Shown here piece after piece: positions 44,270-52,861 of a DNA stretch of 56,636 nt. How positions within the stretch are numbered: the first letter of the stretch is position 1; every line of letters begins with the position of its first letter. The notes under the pieces were generated by a model, which did not search any database, was not told the DNA's origin, and was given only the letters and a program-made list of their open reading frames with translations. The position numbers and the translations under genes were made by a program. Source of the DNA: Parvibaculum sp. (GTDB lineage: Bacteria; Pseudomonadota; Alphaproteobacteria; Parvibaculales; Parvibaculaceae); NCBI GenBank assembly GCA_019635975.1, contig JAHBYM010000006.1:1-56636 (forward strand), read 5' to 3'.

Positions 44270-44860
44270 ATGAGTGCGGCGAAGCGCGCGGCGCGCGCGG
44301 CGGCGGTCCTGCGTCGCGATGCCGCGCGGGGTGCAGCCGGGCCGGAGGCCGGTGCCCGCATTGCCGATCATTTTTTTGAGGCCGTTCCGGTGTCGCAGCA
44401 GGCTTTGATCGCCGGCTATGTGGCGATGGGAAGCGAAGCCGATCCGACGGAGGTCATCGCGCGTGCCTCGGCAAAGGGGCACGTGTGCGCGCTGCCGCGC
44501 GTCGCGCTCCAGGACGCGCCTCTGGTCTTTCTTCAGTGGCGGCCCGGCGATGCGCTTGTCGCCGGTGCGCACGGGACGCGCGAGCCTGCGCCGGGCGCGC
44601 GCCCTTGCCGTCCCGATGTCGTGCTCGTACCACTGCTTGCCTTCGACGCCCTAGGTCGCCGCATCGGCTATGGCGGTGGATACTACGACCGGACACTGGC
44701 AGCGCTCCGCCGCGAGGGCCCCGGAATAGTGGCGGTCGGCATTGCCTTCTCGGCGCAGGAGGCCGAAGACCTGCCGGAAGAAGAATTCGACGCCCGGCTC
44801 GACTGGGTTGTGACCGAAACAGGCGCGCGCGCTTTCGCCGCCGCGCCTCGCGGAGTGTGA
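44270..44860 (+). CDS. fau: 5-formyltetrahydrofolate cyclo-ligase
   Basis: 196 residues. An N-terminal basic helix typical of the family (SAAKRAARAAAVLRRDAARG), YVAMGSEADPTEVI, PDVVLVPLLAFDALGRRIGY and the signature GYGGGYYDRTLAAL that binds ATP and folate. It converts 5-formyl-THF to methenyl-THF, recycling a stored folate. Its stop lies 2 bases before the next ATG. It is also called YgfA in E. coli, where it follows 6S RNA as it does here. Confidence 0.92.
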   Translation: MSAAKRAARAAAVLRRDAARGAAGPEAGARIADHFFEAVPVSQQALIAGYVAMGSEADPTEVIARASAKGHVCALPRVALQDAPLVFLQWRPGDALVAGAHGTREPAPGARPCRPDVVLVPLLAFDALGRRIGYGGGYYDRTLAALRREGPGIVAVGIAFSAQEAEDLPEEEFDARLDWVVTETGARAFAAAPRGV

Positions 44861-44862
44861 CG

Positions 44863-45678
44863 ATGAGACTTTTGTTTCTCGGCGATATTGTGGGCCGCAG
44901 CGGGCGGGATGCGCTGGTTGCCGAACTGCCGGGGTTGCGGCGGCAACTCGGGCTGGATTTCGTCATTGTCAATGGCGAGAACGCCGCCGGCGGATTCGGC
45001 ATCACCGGTGCGATCTGCGATGAGGTGTTCGATGCCGGCGCCGATGTCATCACGCTCGGCAATCATTCCTGGGATCAGCGCGAGGCGCTGGTTCATATCG
45101 AGCGGGAGCCACGGCTGATCCGACCGGTCAACTATCCATCCGGTACGCCGGGACGCGGCGCGACGCTGGTGGAGAGCGCGTCCGGCGCACGCGTGCTGGT
45201 TGTGAACGCGCTCGGCCGCGTTTTCATGGAGGCGCTCGATTGCCCGTTTGAGGCGGTCGACCGCCAACTCGATGCCTGTCCGCTGGGACAGGCGGCGGAC
45301 GCTATCGTGATCGATATGCATGCCGAAGCGACGTCGGAGAAAATGGCGATGGGACATTTCTGCGACGGCCGCGTGTCGCTCGTTGTCGGTACGCATAGTC
45401 ATGTGCCGACGGCGGATGCACAAGTGCTTCCGGGCGGTACGGCCTACCAGACCGATGCGGGCATGTGCGGCGACTACAATTCGGTTATCGGTATGGAGAA
45501 AGACGAACCGCTCAACCGCTTCATCACTAAAATTCCGAGCGGCCGCTTTCAGCCGGCCATGGGGCCGGCAACGCTGTGCGGCGTGTTCGTCGAGACTGAC
45601 GCGGCGTCGGGGCTTGCGCGGCGTGTCGAACCGGTTCGCATCGGCGGACGCCTGCGCACCGCATTGCCGGGGGAGTGA
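44863..45678 (+). CDS. YmdB-type metallophosphodiesterase (TIGR00282 family)
   Basis: 271 residues from the ATG at 44863. All metal ligands of Bacillus YmdB are conserved: Asp8 (FLGDIVG), Glu39/Asn40 (VNGENAAGG), Asn67/His68 (LGNHSWD), His153 (DMHAEATSE) and His178/His180 (GTHSHVPTAD). YmdB hydrolyses 2',3'-cyclic nucleotides and influences RNA decay in Bacillus. The gene after 5-formyl-THF cyclo-ligase is a common alphaproteobacterial neighbour. It reads straight into the glycosyltransferase-like gene through a TGATG overlap. Confidence 0.9.
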   Translation: MRLLFLGDIVGRSGRDALVAELPGLRRQLGLDFVIVNGENAAGGFGITGAICDEVFDAGADVITLGNHSWDQREALVHIEREPRLIRPVNYPSGTPGRGATLVESASGARVLVVNALGRVFMEALDCPFEAVDRQLDACPLGQAADAIVIDMHAEATSEKMAMGHFCDGRVSLVVGTHSHVPTADAQVLPGGTAYQTDAGMCGDYNSVIGMEKDEPLNRFITKIPSGRFQPAMGPATLCGVFVETDAASGLARRVEPVRIGGRLRTALPGE

Positions 45679-46712
45679 TGCAGATGCGGATCGTGCTGGC
45701 GGGCAACTATAATGAGAAGCGGGCAGGCGCGAATTTCTATGCGACGGTTCGCAAGTTGACGAACGGTTTTGTGCGCAACGGTCATCTGGTGATACCCTTC
45801 AGCGATCGCGACGTGGCGCGCGAAGAGAGCCGTTTCGGCATCGGACGTGGCGGCGAGGGCCATGTCAACCGGCGTTTGCTGGAGCTTTGCGAGAATTTCC
45901 GGCCGGACCTGCTGGTGATGCTTCATGCCGACAAGGTCAGAAACGACACAGTGCGTAAACTGCGTGCCATGCTGCCTGCGCTTCGGGTCGCGATGGTCAA
46001 TCTCGATGCACTCTTTGTCGCAGACAATGTCCAGCGCGTCCGCCGCCAGGCGGAGGTCGCCGACGCGACTTTCCTGACGACGGCCGGCGACCATCTTCGC
46101 CAGTTTGTTACACCGACACATCGTGTCGCCTTCATTCCCAATCCGGCCGACCGCTCTATCGAGACGCTTGAATGTTTTGCCCGCGACGATCAGCCGTTCG
46201 ACTTTCTTTGCACGATAGGAACCGAACGGACATCGCCGAGGCGCGGCCAGTTCATGCGCGAGATCGCAGCCCGGGTGCCGGAGGCGCGCTATGCGTTTTA
46301 TGGGCTGGCAGAGCGGCCTTACGTCTATGGCAGCGCCTATTTCGAGGCGATCGCATCGGCGCGCATGGGCCTCAATCTCAACCGGGCCGACGACCATTTT
46401 CTCTATTCGTCCGATCGCTTCGCCCAGTATGCCGGCAACGGACTGCTCGTCTTCGTTTCGCGGTTGACTGGATATGACAAGATTTTTTCGGACGACGAAT
46501 TTGTCTTCTACAGCGATCTAGACGAGTTAACGGAACGGCTGCGCTATTTTCTGAAAAATGACGGCGAACGCCAGCGCGTCGCGCGCAACGGGCATGCTCG
46601 CTATCACGCGCTGTTCAGCGAAGTGCTGGTGGCGCGTTTCATCGAAGAAGCGGTCTTCGATCGCGTGCCGGCCGGTGCCTATGCCTGGCCGACCGAAATT
46701 CACAGCCACTGA
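45678..46712 (+). CDS. Glycosyltransferase-like protein (CgeB/GT1-type C-terminal region)
   Basis: 344 residues from the ATG at 45678, which overlaps the previous stop (TGATG); ATG at 45684 is an alternative. The C-terminal part has features of a GT-B fold: LCTIGTERTSPRRGQFMREI, YGSAYFEAIASARMGLNLNR, DRFAQYAGNGLLVFVSRLTG and a final coiled helix. The N-terminal half (MRIVLAGNYNEKRAGANFYA) is more variable. It probably transfers a sugar to a surface glycan, but neither donor nor acceptor can be read. No other glycan genes are adjacent. Confidence 0.72.
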   Translation: MQMRIVLAGNYNEKRAGANFYATVRKLTNGFVRNGHLVIPFSDRDVAREESRFGIGRGGEGHVNRRLLELCENFRPDLLVMLHADKVRNDTVRKLRAMLPALRVAMVNLDALFVADNVQRVRRQAEVADATFLTTAGDHLRQFVTPTHRVAFIPNPADRSIETLECFARDDQPFDFLCTIGTERTSPRRGQFMREIAARVPEARYAFYGLAERPYVYGSAYFEAIASARMGLNLNRADDHFLYSSDRFAQYAGNGLLVFVSRLTGYDKIFSDDEFVFYSDLDELTERLRYFLKNDGERQRVARNGHARYHALFSEVLVARFIEEAVFDRVPAGAYAWPTEIHSH

Positions 46713-46721
46713 AATCTTAAA

Positions 46722-46849
46722 AGCAGCAACGCCCCGCCCCGGCCTCCCGAGGTGGGTCAGGCGGCGGGGACGGGGCGGCCTGCCTACGCGTTGCGCGTGG
46801 GCTGCCCGGTAGCGGACTTGGGCGAGGCCGCGAAGCCGGGCTTGCTGCT
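46722..46849. ncRNA. Unassigned structured RNA candidate (128 bases)
   Basis: The two ends pair perfectly over 8 bases (AGCAGCAA with TTGCTGCT). Inside, CCGGC pairs with GCCGG, and a second perfect helix CCTACGCG-TTG-CGCGTGGG (one G-U) stands in the middle. No reading frame explains it. On the minus strand the structure is followed by CTTTTAAGATTT, a weak terminator look, so the strand is open. It lacks the GGAAGG/AGCA core of SRP RNA and the motifs of RNase P or tmRNA. Confidence 0.4.
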
Positions 46850-46959
46850 TGTGTCACCGGTGTTGTGGGGAGGTTGGGCGAACCTCCGGGTCCCGGCGAC
46901 AACCTGAAACTAGAGGTGAATCATTACATACACGTTAAAAGAGTATCATTTTTATTGAA

Positions 46960-46974
46960 ACACGCAATGCGTGT
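46960..46974. promoter_or_regulatory. 15-bp palindrome upstream of yebC
   Basis: ACACGCA-A-TGCGTGT is a perfect 7-bp dyad around one base, embedded in an AT-rich stretch between the structured-RNA candidate and the yebC promoter region. It may be a transcription-factor site; the factor is unknown. Confidence 0.4.
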
Positions 46975-46996
46975 ATTCGGGCGACAGTGGGCAGTG

Positions 46997-47026
46997 CTGG
47001 ATTTTGGCCGATGCGGCTTCTATAAA
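46997..47026 (+). promoter_or_regulatory. Weak promoter candidate for yebC
   Basis: -10 TATAAA at 47021-47026 is strong; the -35 at 46997 (CTGGAT, 18-base spacer) is poor. It lies about 45 bases ahead of the yebC ATG. Confidence 0.4.
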
Positions 47027-47069
47027 AGCGCCCGAATCCAGCTTGCATCGACGGGTGTTGGGAGACGGA

Positions 47070-47816
47070 ATGGCCGGCCATTCGCAATTCAAGAACATCA
47101 TGTACCGCAAGGGCGCGCAGGATAAGAAGCGCGCCAAGATGTTCGCCAAGCTTGCCAAGGAAATTACCGTGGCGGCCAAGATGGGCCTGCCCGATCCGGA
47201 ATATAACCCGCGGTTGCGGGCCGCCATTCAGGCAGCGCGCGCCGAGAACATGCCCAAGGACAATATCGAGCGCGCCATCAAGCGCAGCACCGATCAGGGT
47301 GGCGAGAACTACGAGGAAGTGCGCTACGAGGGCTTCGGGCCCGGCGGCATCGGCGTCATCGTCGAGACGCTGACCGACAACCGCAACCGGACGGCCGGCG
47401 AAGTGCGGGCCATTTTCACCAAGAATGGCGGTAATCTGGGCGAAACCGGCTCGGTGTCCTTCATGTTCGACCGCCTCGGGTTGATCGAATATCCGGCGGA
47501 CGCAGCCAGTGCCGACGCGATGATCGAGGCGGCCATTGATGCCGGTGCCGACGACTGCCAGTCGGGTCCGGAAACGCACGATCTCTACAGCGCACCCGAC
47601 GCGCTGCATGAGGTTTCCAAGGCGCTTGAGGCCCGGTTCGGCGAACCGCGCTCGGCGCGCATCGTCTGGAAACCGCAAAATACCATCTCTCTCGACGACG
47701 AGAAGGCCGAGACGGTGCTCAAGATGCTCGAAGCGCTGGACGACAACGACGATGTGCAGCAGGTTTATGCAAACTTCGAGATGTCCGATTCGGTGCTGGA
47801 GAAAATGTCGGCCTGA
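47070..47816 (+). CDS. yebC: YebC/PmpR family protein (TACO1-type)
   Basis: 248 residues from the ATG at 47070. Start [20 protein letters not shown] is the family hallmark (usually GHSKWANI), followed by [47 protein letters not shown] and the [20 protein letters not shown] block. YebC proteins act at the ribosome or as DNA-binding regulators; evidence for both exists in the literature. It stands before ruvCAB, as in many proteobacteria. Confidence 0.95.
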   Translation: MAGHSQFKNIMYRKGAQDKKRAKMFAKLAKEITVAAKMGLPDPEYNPRLRAAIQAARAENMPKDNIERAIKRSTDQGGENYEEVRYEGFGPGGIGVIVETLTDNRNRTAGEVRAIFTKNGGNLGETGSVSFMFDRLGLIEYPADAASADAMIEAAIDAGADDCQSGPETHDLYSAPDALHEVSKALEARFGEPRSARIVWKPQNTISLDDEKAETVLKMLEALDDNDDVQQVYANFEMSDSVLEKMSA

Positions 47817-47918
47817 GTGATCGTTCCGGATCGGTCCATGCTGGAGCATTCCGGCTTCCGTCCAGGATGTGAACCCGACAGACGGCCGGCGCCGATCTGT
47901 TTGGAGGACCCGCCGCCC

Positions 47919-48446
47919 ATGCCGGCACCGATCAGAATTCTCGGCATTGATCCCGGGCTCGGCGCGACCGGCTGGGGCGTCATCGAGACCGCAGGTTCGC
48001 GGCTGGTCCATCTTGCCAACGGCACCATCGTTTCCAATTCGAAATCGCCGCTCGCGCAGCGGCTGGTCGAAATCGAAGCGGGGCTTCTCGATGTGCTCGA
48101 TCGCCATGCGTCCGATGCCGCGGCTGTCGAACAGGCCTTTGTGGCGCGGGATGCTTCGGCGGCGCTGAAGCTCGGCCAGGCGCGGGCCATTGCGCTGCTT
48201 GTCGTCGCGCGGGCAGGCCTGCCGGTCGCCGAATATGCACCAAACCGGATCAAGAAGTCGGTTGTCGGCGCAGGTCACGCCGACAAGTCCCAGATCGCGC
48301 TGATGGTTGAAATGCTGTTGCCCGGGGCGCGGCCTGCCACCGAACACGCGGCCGATGCGCTTGCGATTGCCATTTGTCATGCGCATTCGGGCGGCGCCGA
48401 CGAGCGGATCGCGGCGGCGCTGCTTCGGACCGGTGTCGCGCGATGA
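47919..48446 (+). CDS. ruvC: Holliday junction endonuclease RuvC
   Basis: 175 residues from the ATG at 47919 with GGAGGA upstream. Catalytic residues are in place: Asp11 ([15 protein letters not shown]), a Glu in [12 protein letters not shown], and the C-terminal His/Asp pair in [17 protein letters not shown]. It resolves Holliday junctions by paired nicks. It overlaps ruvA by four bases (ATGA). The open frame ahead of the ATG was discarded because homology starts at [11 protein letters not shown]. Confidence 0.95.
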   Translation: MPAPIRILGIDPGLGATGWGVIETAGSRLVHLANGTIVSNSKSPLAQRLVEIEAGLLDVLDRHASDAAAVEQAFVARDASAALKLGQARAIALLVVARAGLPVAEYAPNRIKKSVVGAGHADKSQIALMVEMLLPGARPATEHAADALAIAICHAHSGGADERIAAALLRTGVAR

Positions 48447-49057
48447 TCGGCAAGCTCAAAGGCATGGTCGACTCGACGGGCGAGGACTGGGTGGTCGTCG
48501 ATGTCGGCGGCGTCGGCTATCACGTCACCTGTTCAAGGCGAACGCTGGCGGCGCTTCCGTCGCCAGGCGGCGCCGTGACGCTTTCCATCGAAACCAAGAT
48601 GAGCGACGACGCAATTCGCTTGATCGGATTCACGAGCGATGGCGAGCGCGAATGGTTTCGTCTGTTGCTCGGCGTACAGGGTGTCGGCACACGCGTCGCG
48701 CTCGGTGTGTTGGGCGCGTTGACGCCGGCCGATCTTGCACGCGCGATCGCTCTCGACGACAAGAAAGCGGTGTCGGCCGCGCCCGGCGTCGGTCCGAAAG
48801 TCGCGGCACGGATCGTTGCCGAACTGAAGGACAAGGCGCCGGCCGGCGCGGGGCTTGCCGTCGTTCTCAACGGCGCAGGCGGTGCCGATGCGTCGCCCCA
48901 ATCCGAACCGATGCGCGACGCGGTGTCTGCGCTCGTCAATCTTGGCTATCCGCAAGCGCAGGCGGCCGGCGCCGTTTCATCTGCAGCGCGCAGGCTGGAT
49001 GACGATGCAAGCGCCGAGGCGCTGATCCGGCAGGGCCTGAAGGAACTGGCGCGATGA
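48443..49057 (+). CDS. ruvA: Holliday junction branch-migration subunit RuvA
   Basis: 204 residues. OB-fold start [20 protein letters not shown] and GGVGYHV, two helix-hairpin-helix motifs ([38 protein letters not shown]), then a flexible linker and the C-terminal domain that binds RuvB ([20 protein letters not shown]). Tetramers hold the junction square and open. It is joined to ruvC and ruvB by four-base ATGA overlaps, which couples translation of all three. Confidence 0.96.
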   Translation: MIGKLKGMVDSTGEDWVVVDVGGVGYHVTCSRRTLAALPSPGGAVTLSIETKMSDDAIRLIGFTSDGEREWFRLLLGVQGVGTRVALGVLGALTPADLARAIALDDKKAVSAAPGVGPKVAARIVAELKDKAPAGAGLAVVLNGAGGADASPQSEPMRDAVSALVNLGYPQAQAAGAVSSAARRLDDDASAEALIRQGLKELAR

Positions 49058-50106
49058 CGGAACGTATTCTCGGCGCCGCGAAACGGCAGGAGGACGAACT
49101 GGAACGCTCGCTCAGGCCGCAGGTGCTTGCCGATTTCGTCGGGCAGGCGCGAGCGCGCGAAAACCTGTCGGTTTTCATCGAGGCGGCACGGGCCCGCGGC
49201 GAGGCTCTCGACCACGTGCTGTTTGCCGGACCGCCCGGCCTCGGAAAAACGACGCTGGCGCAGATCGTCGCGCGCGAGCTTGGCGTCAATTTTCGCGCGA
49301 CATCGGGGCCGGTGATCTCCAAGGCCGGCGACCTTGCGGCGCTTCTCACCAATCTCGAACCGCGCGACGTGTTGTTTATCGACGAGATTCACCGGCTGGC
49401 GCCGGCGGTCGAGGAAATTCTCTATCCGGCGATGGAGGATTTTCAGCTCGACCTCATCATTGGCGAAGGCCCCGGCGCGCGCTCGGTCCGGATTGAGCTT
49501 GCACCCTTCACGCTGATCGGTGCGACGACGCGCACCGGGCTTCTGACGACGCCGCTGCGCGACCGCTTCGGCATTCCGGTCAGGCTCAATTTCTACGAAA
49601 TCTCCGAACTCGAAAGTATCGTGCGGCGCGGCGCCGGCGTGCTCGGTGTCGAGATGACACCGGACGGGGCGCATGAAATCGCGCGCCGGGCGCGCGGTAC
49701 GCCGCGCATCGCCGGCCGGCTGTTGCGCCGGGTGCGCGATTTTGCGGTTGTCGAAGGCGCGCGGTCGATCGATGCGAAGACGGCGGACAAGGCGCTGCGG
49801 CGCCTCGAGGTCGACGAGTTGGGGCTCGATGCGCTCGATCATCGCTATCTGCGCTGCATCGCCATCGGGTTTTCGGGCGGGCCGGTGGGCGTCGAGACGA
49901 TTGCCGCCTCATTGTCCGAGCCGCGCGATGCCATTGAGGAGATCATCGAGCCTTATTTGATCCAGAAAGCGCTGGTGAACCGGACGCCGCGCGGGCGGGT
50001 GTTGACGGCGGCCGCCTTCGCCCATCTCGGCATTGCGCCTCCAGTAGGCGGGCCGGCCGAGCAGGGCGCGCTTTTCGGCGGCGATGAAGGCGGCGGCGGC
50101 AAATGA
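49054..50106 (+). CDS. ruvB: Holliday junction ATPase RuvB
   Basis: 350 residues of an AAA+ motor: Walker [16 protein letters not shown], Walker [12 protein letters not shown], sensor 1 [11 protein letters not shown], arginine-finger region [20 protein letters not shown], sensor 2 [16 protein letters not shown] and the winged-helix C-terminus ([20 protein letters not shown]). Hexamers pump DNA through the junction. The last residues ([13 protein letters not shown]) are a glycine-rich tail. It overlaps ybgC by four bases. Confidence 0.96.
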   Translation: MTERILGAAKRQEDELERSLRPQVLADFVGQARARENLSVFIEAARARGEALDHVLFAGPPGLGKTTLAQIVARELGVNFRATSGPVISKAGDLAALLTNLEPRDVLFIDEIHRLAPAVEEILYPAMEDFQLDLIIGEGPGARSVRIELAPFTLIGATTRTGLLTTPLRDRFGIPVRLNFYEISELESIVRRGAGVLGVEMTPDGAHEIARRARGTPRIAGRLLRRVRDFAVVEGARSIDAKTADKALRRLEVDELGLDALDHRYLRCIAIGFSGGPVGVETIAASLSEPRDAIEEIIEPYLIQKALVNRTPRGRVLTAAAFAHLGIAPPVGGPAEQGALFGGDEGGGGK

Positions 50107-50573
50107 GTGCGTGGCCCGACCTTGCCGGCCGGATCGACGGCCAGGTGCATCGCCTGCCCGTCCGGGTTTATTACGAAGACACGGATTTCTCGGGCATCGT
50201 TTATCACGCGAATTATCTGCGGTTTGCCGAGCGGGGCCGGTCCGACTTCCTGCGGCTGGCGGGGGTCCATCACGCCGATCTTTTCGAGGGCGCCGATCCA
50301 CTTGCCTTCGCGGTTCATCGCATGGAGATCGATTTTCTGAAGCCCGCCCGTATCGACGACCGGCTCGAGGTCCGGACGCGATACGTACGTGCCAGCGGCG
50401 CGCGGATCGAAGCCGAGCAGACGATCCTGCGCATTGCCGATGGCGCCGATACGGAGCCGATCTGGCGGGCCCGGGTCTTTGCGGCCTGTCTCGACGCCGC
50501 GGGCCGGCCGCGCCGCCTTCCCGCCGGGGTGCGGCAGGCGCTTGCGCCGTTCGTCGCTCCTGAAAGCGGTTAA
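50103..50573 (+). CDS. ybgC: Tol-Pal-associated acyl-CoA thioesterase YbgC
   Basis: 156 residues of a hotdog-fold thioesterase. The catalytic loop [20 protein letters not shown] contains the conserved Asp, and [12 protein letters not shown] and [20 protein letters not shown] follow. YbgC hydrolyses short acyl-CoA or acyl-ACP at the membrane. It sits between ruvB (ATGA overlap) and tolQ, the typical start of tol-pal gene clusters, although here 249 bases with a possible promoter separate it from tolQ. Confidence 0.92.
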   Translation: MSAWPDLAGRIDGQVHRLPVRVYYEDTDFSGIVYHANYLRFAERGRSDFLRLAGVHHADLFEGADPLAFAVHRMEIDFLKPARIDDRLEVRTRYVRASGARIEAEQTILRIADGADTEPIWRARVFAACLDAAGRPRRLPAGVRQALAPFVAPESG

Positions 50574-50683
50574 ACACGGAAGTAAGAGTTTCGTCCCTAC
50601 GATGTTGTCGGCCCGCAACACAGCAGGGCTAACCTCTTGAGATGCCACCCATTATCCGAACGCACGCCACGGTAATGACATAA

Positions 50684-50712
50684 TTGACAGACTAACTTCG
50701 GCCTCAATTCGG
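50684..50712 (+). promoter_or_regulatory. Possible tol-pal promoter
   Basis: A consensus -35 TTGACA (50684-50689) stands in the ybgC-tolQ gap. The best -10 at 16-17 bases (AATTCG / ATTCGG) is poor, so an activator may be needed or the call is wrong. Confidence 0.35.
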
Positions 50713-50822
50713 GGGCACACATTCAACGGCGAGGCGCGGCGGGCGAGTTGCCCGGATGCGGACGCCGCGTCAGCGATGTGCCGCTCCCTGCATCGAGCCT
50801 GAACGCACGGAGAGGCAATCTG

Positions 50823-51548
50823 ATGGATCCCGCGACCACTGCCCAGATCATCACCGAGACGACGGTCGACGCCGCCGCCATGGACTTCTCCATGTGGGGG
50901 CTGTTCCTGCGCGCAGACATCGTCGTCAAGCTTGTGATGCTGGGTCTTCTCTTCGCCTCGGTCTGGTCCTGGGCGATCATCTTCGACAAGTGGTGGCGGT
51001 TTGCCCGTGTCGAACGGCGCGCCAACCAGTTCGAGCGCATCTTCTGGTCGGGCAGGTCGCTGGACGATCTCTATCAGGAAATGGGGCATCGGCCACAGCA
51101 TCCGCTCTCCGTGCTCTTTATCGCGGCGATGCGCGAGTGGCGGAGGTCGCAGGATATCGCTTCAAGCTCCTTTATCGGCCTCAAGGAACGCGTCGACAAG
51201 GTCATGCAGGTGACGATCTCCCGCGAGATCGTCAATCTCGAGAGCCGGCTCCTTTTCCTCGCGACCGTCGGCGCGACCGCGCCCTTTATCGGTCTCTTCG
51301 GCACGGTCTGGGGCATCATGAATGCGTTCCAGTCGATCGCGATCAGCCGCGATACCAACCTTGCTGTTGTGGCGCCGGGCATCGCGGAGGCACTCTTTGC
51401 AACCGCGCTCGGTCTTCTTGCGGCTATTCCGGCGGTTATCTTCTACAACCGGTTCTCCAATCAGTTGTCGCGCATTGGTGGCCGGATGGAGAGTTTTGCC
51501 GACGAGTTTTCCGCGATCCTCTCGCGGCAACTCGACGAGCGGAGCTGA
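50823..51548 (+). CDS. tolQ: Tol-Pal system proton channel subunit TolQ
   Basis: 242 residues from the ATG at 50823 with GGAGAGG upstream. Three membrane helices at about 30-50, 140-160 and 180-202 and the TolQ/ExbB signature LATVGATAPFIGLFGTVWGI, IAEALFATALGLLAAIPAVI. TolQ forms the channel with TolR and uses the proton gradient to energise TolA during outer-membrane constriction. It is first of six tol-pal genes. A second, distant member of this family is at 32822. Confidence 0.95.
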   Translation: MDPATTAQIITETTVDAAAMDFSMWGLFLRADIVVKLVMLGLLFASVWSWAIIFDKWWRFARVERRANQFERIFWSGRSLDDLYQEMGHRPQHPLSVLFIAAMREWRRSQDIASSSFIGLKERVDKVMQVTISREIVNLESRLLFLATVGATAPFIGLFGTVWGIMNAFQSIAISRDTNLAVVAPGIAEALFATALGLLAAIPAVIFYNRFSNQLSRIGGRMESFADEFSAILSRQLDERS

Positions 51549-51551
51549 ACG

Positions 51552-52010
51552 ATGGGTATGTCCGTCGGAAACAATGGCGCGCGACGCGGCCGTTTCGCGA
51601 GAGCGCCGATGTCCGAAATCAACGTGACGCCGGTTGTCGACGTCATGCTGGTGTTGCTGATCGTGTTCATGGTGGCCGCGCCGTTGCTGACGGTCGGTGT
51701 GCCGGTGGACCTGCCGAAAACGGCTGCTGCGCCGATTTCGGGCGACAACGAGCCACTGACGATTACGCTGAATGGACAAGGCGAGATTTTCGTGCAGGAA
51801 ACGCCGTCGCAACTCGACGCCATGGTCGAGCAGCTTCTGGCGATTGCCGACAATGGCTACGAGCAACGCATCTTTGTGCGCGCCGATGGGTCGCTTCCCT
51901 ATTCGGAGGTGATGAAGGTGATGGGTGTCATCAGCTCGTCGGGCTTTACGCGTGTTGCACTTGTGACCGAATCCGAGATCAAGCCGGCGAGCGGGTCCGG
52001 AAGCAGATAA
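51552..52010 (+). CDS. tolR: Tol-Pal system protein TolR
   Basis: 152 residues. A short cytoplasmic segment (APMSEINVTPVVD), one membrane helix with the proton-carrying Asp30 in VVDVMLVLLIVFMVAAPLL, and a periplasmic ExbD/TolR domain (VPVDLPKT, EIFVQETPSQLDAMVEQLLA, IFVRADGSLPYSEVMKVMGV). It plugs the TolQ pentamer and binds peptidoglycan. It follows tolQ by 3 bases. Confidence 0.95.
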   Translation: MGMSVGNNGARRGRFARAPMSEINVTPVVDVMLVLLIVFMVAAPLLTVGVPVDLPKTAAAPISGDNEPLTITLNGQGEIFVQETPSQLDAMVEQLLAIADNGYEQRIFVRADGSLPYSEVMKVMGVISSSGFTRVALVTESEIKPASGSGSR

Positions 52011-52019
52011 ACGGCGAGA

Positions 52020-52838
52020 ATGCGTAATTCGGTTCTCTTTTCAGTCGCGGCGCATAGCGCGGTTGTCGTGCTGGCGCTGGTGACGTTTCCGACACCCGAG
52101 GAATTGCCCTCGGTGTCGACGCGCGCGCTGCCGGTGGACCTGATAACGATCGACGAGATGACCAATCTGAAGCGCCAGGAGAAGGTCGAAAAGCCATTGC
52201 CGCCGGTCGAGGAGCCCGAGCCGCCAAAGGCGATCGAGCGTCCACAGGCCGAAACGCGTCCCACACCTGCGCCGCCGCCGCCTCCCGAAAGGGAACCGGA
52301 ACCCATTCCGGACAAGACGGTGGAAAAGAAAGACCCGCCAAAGCCCGTGGAGAAGAAGGTCGAAAAGCCTGCCCCGCCGAAGAAGGAGCCGGAGCGGAAA
52401 TTCGATCCGAACCAAATCGCCGCGCTACTCAACAAGGCACCCGATGCGGCCTCGAAACCGCAACCCGCACCCAGGGTCGAGGAAGCATTTGACGCTCCGC
52501 GAACGGACGATCCGTCGATGCGCCTGACGCTCAGCGAGATGGATGCATTCAAGGTGCAGATGCGCCGGTGCTGGAGCGTACCGGCCGGCGCGCCCAATGC
52601 CGAGCAGCTGGTTGTCAGGATCAAGGTATATCTCAACCAGGACGGGTCGCTGGCGCGGCCGCCGGAGTTGATGGACCGCACGAAGCTGATCACGGGTGGG
52701 GCGTATTATCAGGCCGCCGCCGACAGCGCCATGCGCGCCATACGCCTTTGCCAACCGTTCACAATGCCCGCGGACAAATTTGCAAGCTGGCGGGAAATAG
52801 ATCTGAGATTCGATCCAAGAGAAATGTTGGGCGGATAG
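52020..52838 (+). CDS. tolA: Cell envelope integrity protein TolA
   Basis: 272 residues. N-terminal membrane helix ([20 protein letters not shown]; the SVAAHSAV stretch resembles the SHLLH contact motif for TolQR), a proline- and charge-rich middle (about 60-125, [20 protein letters not shown]) instead of the long helical domain II of E. coli TolA, and a C-terminal domain ([24 protein letters not shown] region, then [19 protein letters not shown]). It links the TolQR motor to Pal and TolB across the periplasm. It is shorter than the E. coli protein, as is usual in this class. Confidence 0.88.
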   Translation: MRNSVLFSVAAHSAVVVLALVTFPTPEELPSVSTRALPVDLITIDEMTNLKRQEKVEKPLPPVEEPEPPKAIERPQAETRPTPAPPPPPEREPEPIPDKTVEKKDPPKPVEKKVEKPAPPKKEPERKFDPNQIAALLNKAPDAASKPQPAPRVEEAFDAPRTDDPSMRLTLSEMDAFKVQMRRCWSVPAGAPNAEQLVVRIKVYLNQDGSLARPPELMDRTKLITGGAYYQAAADSAMRAIRLCQPFTMPADKFASWREIDLRFDPREMLGG

Positions 52839-52861
52839 CCCGTCATCGGGAGTTAAATGCT

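Noticed and set aside
46722..46849. SRP (4.5S) RNA, RNase P RNA or tmRNA
   Set aside because: Closed structure and location looked promising, but the GGAAGG...AGCA core of SRP RNA, the RNase P core and a tmRNA tag or T-arm are all absent on both strands. Kept only as an unassigned candidate.
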